NCBI GenBank assembly: GCA_022866195.1 | Contig: JALHUF010000502.1 | Span: 1-7,969, forward strand | DNA length: 7,969 nucleotides | Direction of reading: 5' to 3' | From: Terriglobia bacterium | GTDB lineage: Bacteria; Acidobacteriota; Terriglobia; UBA7540 | Part shown: piece after piece, positions 6,263 to 7,969 of the stretch | Layout of the letters: every line of letters begins with the position of its first letter | Position numbering within the stretch: position 1 is the first letter of the stretch | The notes under the pieces: model-generated | Database searches by the model: none | What the model saw: only the letters and a program-made list of their open reading frames with translations | Told to the model about the DNA's origin: nothing | Program-made: the position numbers and the translations under genes

Positions 6263-6268
6263 TAAACT
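6240..6268 (+). promoter_or_regulatory. Candidate promoter for the oxidoreductase gene
   Basis: GTGAGA (6240-6245, 4 of 6 matches to TTGACA), a 17-nt spacer, then TAAACT (6263-6268, 4 of 6) preceded by TGC, so again an extended -10 form (TGCTAAACT). The start would be near 6275, about 22 nt before ATG 6297. It shares the TGCTA..(A)..T core with the 5897 promoter. Confidence 0.45.
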
Positions 6269-6285
6269 CTGGAGGCAGGAGAGCG

Positions 6286-6291
6286 AGGAGG
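6286..6291 (+). promoter_or_regulatory. Shine-Dalgarno AGGAGG deciding the oxidoreductase start
   Basis: AGGAGG ends 5 nt before ATG 6297. The frame is open upstream as far as 5970, but the extra residues overlap the 68-aa gene and do not resemble the family. This site and the family N-terminus fix the start at 6297. Confidence 0.85.
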
Positions 6292-6296
6292 CGGAA

Positions 6297-7307
6297 ATGA
6301 CAACGAACAAGCAAATCACACTGGAAGTGCGACCGGCGGGCTTTCCCAAGGAGTCCGACTTCAGGCTGGTCGAGGCTCCTGTGCCGACGCCCGGGCCCGG
6401 GCAGTTCCTGGTGCAGTCTCTCTATCTTTCCGTTGATCCCTACATGCGGGGCCGGATGAACGCGGCGAAATCCTATGCGCCGCCAGTCGAGCTGGGCGGG
6501 GTCATGGTGGGAGGAGTTGTCGGCCAGGTGGTCGAATCTCATCACCCTCGATTCGCCGCCGGCGAGACTGTGGAGGGCTACTTCGGCTGGCAACAATACG
6601 CGCTGTCGGACGGCGTGGGTGCGAGGAAAGTCGATCCGAGCCTTGCCCCGATTTCAACCGCGCTGGGAGTTCTGGGCATGCCCGCCCTGACAGCCTATTT
6701 CGGGCTGTTGGAAATCGGCAAACCGCAACCTGGAGAAACCGTAGTGGTCTCCGGAGCAGCGGGCGCTGTGGGTTCGCTGGTCGGACAGATCGCCAAAATC
6801 CAAGGCTGCCGTGTGGTCGGCATCGCTGGCACGGATGAAAAGGCGCGGTATGTGGTCGAAGAGCTGGGGTTTGACAGCGCGTTCAACTATAAGTCAGCAA
6901 GAAACTATCGGGCGAAGCTGAAAACGCTTTGCCCGCAGGGGATCGACGTCTACTTCGACAACGTGGGCGGCGCCATCACGGACGCCGTTATCCCCCTCCT
7001 CAACGTGCGCGCGCGGCTGGTCATCTGCGGCCAGATCTCCCAGTACAACCTGGAGCGCCCGGAAATGGGCCCGCGCTGGCTGTGGGCCCTTATCGTAAAG
7101 CAGGCCAGAGCGGAGGGCTTCCTGGTGTTTCAGTTCGCCGACCGGTTCGAGGAGGGCATCCGGCAGATGGCGCAATGGCTTAAGGAAGGCAAGCTCAAAT
7201 ATCGCGAGAACATCATCGAAGGCCTTGAGAACGCGCCGCGCGCCTTTATCGGCATGCTCAAGGGCGAGAACATCGGCAAGCAGTTGGTGAAGGTAGCGGA
7301 CGCCTGA
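6297..7307 (+). CDS. NADPH-dependent oxidoreductase, medium-chain (MDR) superfamily, CurA/prostaglandin reductase type
   Basis: A complete 336-aa, zinc-independent member of the medium-chain dehydrogenase/reductase superfamily, the usual length for this branch. Relatives reduce the C=C double bond of enones, alkenals, curcumin or 15-oxo-prostaglandins with NADPH, in the cytoplasm. Seen: the substrate-side motif DPYMRGRM at residues 47-54; a GroES-like N-terminal domain to about 120; the domain junction LGVLGMPALTAYFGLLEIG; the cofactor-binding glycine motif SGAAGAVGS at 152-160, with GIAGTDEKARYVVEELGFD following, where the Lys of the DEK segment suits NADPH; FNYKS; and the hallmark YFDNVGG at 219-225 followed by RLVICGQISQYN. 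The catalytic-site cysteines of zinc alcohol dehydrogenases are absent, as expected. The C-terminal EGLENAPRAFIGMLKGENIGKQLVKV is also typical. Its own promoter candidate and ribosome binding site suggest an independent transcription unit. The exact substrate cannot be told from sequence. Confidence 0.96.
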   Translation: MTTNKQITLEVRPAGFPKESDFRLVEAPVPTPGPGQFLVQSLYLSVDPYMRGRMNAAKSYAPPVELGGVMVGGVVGQVVESHHPRFAAGETVEGYFGWQQYALSDGVGARKVDPSLAPISTALGVLGMPALTAYFGLLEIGKPQPGETVVVSGAAGAVGSLVGQIAKIQGCRVVGIAGTDEKARYVVEELGFDSAFNYKSARNYRAKLKTLCPQGIDVYFDNVGGAITDAVIPLLNVRARLVICGQISQYNLERPEMGPRWLWALIVKQARAEGFLVFQFADRFEEGIRQMAQWLKEGKLKYRENIIEGLENAPRAFIGMLKGENIGKQLVKVADA

Positions 7308-7346
7308 GGGCGCGCGATCCGAGCGGTCGCCTGACTCGCAGAGCCC

Positions 7347-7361
7347 AGCGAAATCTTCGCT
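7347..7361 (+). other. Small perfect stem-loop after the oxidoreductase gene
   Basis: AGCGAA-ATC-TTCGCT is a 6-bp perfect inverted repeat with a 3-nt loop, 40 nt after the oxidoreductase stop. It is followed by ATCCTCAAGG rather than a T run, so it is not a canonical terminator. It could be a weak terminator, a protein site or chance. Confidence 0.3.
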
Positions 7362-7405
7362 ATCCTCAAGGAAACCCACTTTTCGCTCCACTCGGCGCTT
7401 GCCCG

Positions 7406-7415
7406 TTGGCGCCAA
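7406..7415. promoter_or_regulatory. Palindrome TTGGCGCCAA upstream of ilvD, possible operator
   Basis: A perfect 10-bp palindrome lies 67 nt before the ilvD start. It is the most symmetric sequence in the 175-nt gap between the oxidoreductase and ilvD. I cannot tie it to a known regulator, and no convincing -35/-10 pair was found in this gap. Confidence 0.25.
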
Positions 7416-7472
7416 ATCTGCGAACATTTGCGCTTCGGCACTCGCTGAAGCCGGTATCTTTTGCCGACATCT

Positions 7473-7477
7473 GGAGG
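7473..7477 (+). promoter_or_regulatory. Shine-Dalgarno GGAGG of ilvD
   Basis: GGAGG ends 5 nt before ATG 7483, which supports that codon as the start. Confidence 0.8.
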
Positions 7478-7482
7478 CTTTC

Positions 7483-7969
7483 ATGCCGCTCGACCCCAAG
7501 CATCTCAGTCGCATCATCACCGACGGGCGCGACCGCGCCGGCGCGCGCTCGATGCTCAAGGCTATCGGATTCACCGACGCGGACCTGGCCCGGCCCATCG
7601 TGGGCATCGCCAACACCTGGATTGAGACCATGCCCTGCACTTTCCACCTGCGGCGCTTGGCCGCGAAGGTGAAGGAAGGCGTGCGCGCCGCCGGCGGCAC
7701 TCCCATGGAGTTCAACACCATCGCCATCTCCGACGGCGTGACGATGGGGACAGAAGGCATGAAAGCTTCGCTCGTCAGTCGTGAGGTCATCGCCGACTCG
7801 ATCGAGCTGGTGGGCCGCGGCCACATGTTCGACGCCATCGTGGCACTGGTGGGCTGCGATAAGACCATCCCGGGAGCAGCCATGGCCCTGATCCGGCTGA
7901 ACGTCCCGGGCATTGTGCTTTACGGGGGATCCATTGCCGCAGGGCGTTTCCAGGGCCGCGACGTCACCA
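7483..7969 (+). CDS. ilvD: Dihydroxy-acid dehydratase (IlvD), N-terminal 162 residues, cut by window end
   Basis: This enzyme dehydrates 2,3-dihydroxy-isovalerate and 2,3-dihydroxy-3-methylvalerate to the 2-oxo acids that are precursors of valine, leucine and isoleucine, in the cytoplasm, using an iron-sulfur cluster and Mg2+. The window holds the first 162 residues of a protein usually about 550-570 aa long; the frame stays open to the end. Seen: DGRDRAGARSMLKAIGF, VGIANTWIETMPCTFHLR with the first cluster Cys52, EFNTIAISDGVTMGTEGMKASL with Asp84 and the metal-ligand Glu91, SREVIADSIE, and VALVGCDKTIPGAAMAL with the second cluster Cys125 followed by the Mg-binding Asp126 and the Lys127 that is carbamylated in characterised relatives. 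The third cluster cysteine lies beyond the window. The spacing matches IlvD/EDD family enzymes. IlvD is favoured over phosphogluconate or sugar-acid dehydratase by the close N-terminal match, but the missing part would be needed for certainty. Confidence 0.95.
   Translation, partial: MPLDPKHLSRIITDGRDRAGARSMLKAIGFTDADLARPIVGIANTWIETMPCTFHLRRLAAKVKEGVRAAGGTPMEFNTIAISDGVTMGTEGMKASLVSREVIADSIELVGRGHMFDAIVALVGCDKTIPGAAMALIRLNVPGIVLYGGSIAAGRFQGRDVT

Noticed and set aside
5970..6296. N-terminal extension of the oxidoreductase frame back to 5970
   Set aside because: The extension overlaps the 68-aa gene, has no family similarity, and the AGGAGG before ATG 6297 gives the standard N-terminus.
6894..7913. 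Minus-strand open frame of 339 codons opposite the oxidoreductase 3' end and ilvD
   Set aside because: It lies antisense to two confidently identified enzymes, and its translation is low-complexity and reads as complementary-strand sequence.
1..7969. Mobile element, CRISPR array, tRNA/rRNA, toxin-antitoxin or defence system
   Set aside because: No transposase or integrase motif, terminal inverted repeats, regularly spaced repeats or RNA-gene signatures were seen; all large open frames are accounted for by ordinary chromosomal genes.

Overview
The window is ordinary, GC-rich bacterial chromosome and is gene-dense, with short intergenic gaps. The likely source is a Gram-negative member of the Acidobacteriota. 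That placement is an inference from memory of similar proteins: the combination of a CusC/AcrA/AcrB-like export operon, a secreted or anchored START-like protein and a small two-helix membrane protein resembles acidobacterial genomes. No phage, insertion sequence, CRISPR array, tRNA or rRNA is visible.

Layout. (1) Positions 1-4795 on the plus strand hold a tripartite RND efflux operon in the order outer-membrane channel (5' end cut by the window), periplasmic adaptor, inner-membrane pump. The genes overlap by 1 nt and 4 nt, so translation is probably coupled. (2) Positions 4796-4908 are a convergent gap without a convincing terminator. (3) Positions 4909-5775 on the minus strand encode a 288-aa protein with an N-terminal hydrophobic segment and a START/SRPBCC-like body. 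(4) Positions 5776-5937 are a divergent control region with a perfect extended -10 promoter reading right. (5) Positions 5938-6144 on the plus strand encode a 68-aa protein with two predicted membrane helices. (6) Positions 6297-7307 on the plus strand encode an NADPH-dependent medium-chain oxidoreductase of the CurA/prostaglandin-reductase type. (7) Positions 7483-7969 on the plus strand are the first 162 codons of ilvD (dihydroxy-acid dehydratase), cut by the window end.

How the genes fit together. Only the first three genes form a clear functional unit: pump, adaptor and channel exporting a small molecule or ion across both membranes. The remaining genes look like independent housekeeping or conserved-hypothetical units, each with its own ribosome binding site.

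The most noteworthy point is that two of the three efflux genes appear broken as written. The channel gene has an in-frame TGA at 38-40 at the junction between its two repeats. The adaptor gene changes frame near 984, beside a tandem GATCA repeat. The 1011-codon pump gene is fully open. This is either recent decay of the accessory subunits or consensus errors in the sequence. I did not find a convincing previously undescribed system here. The other observations (possible operators, a palindrome upstream of ilvD, a lineage-type START protein) are modest.
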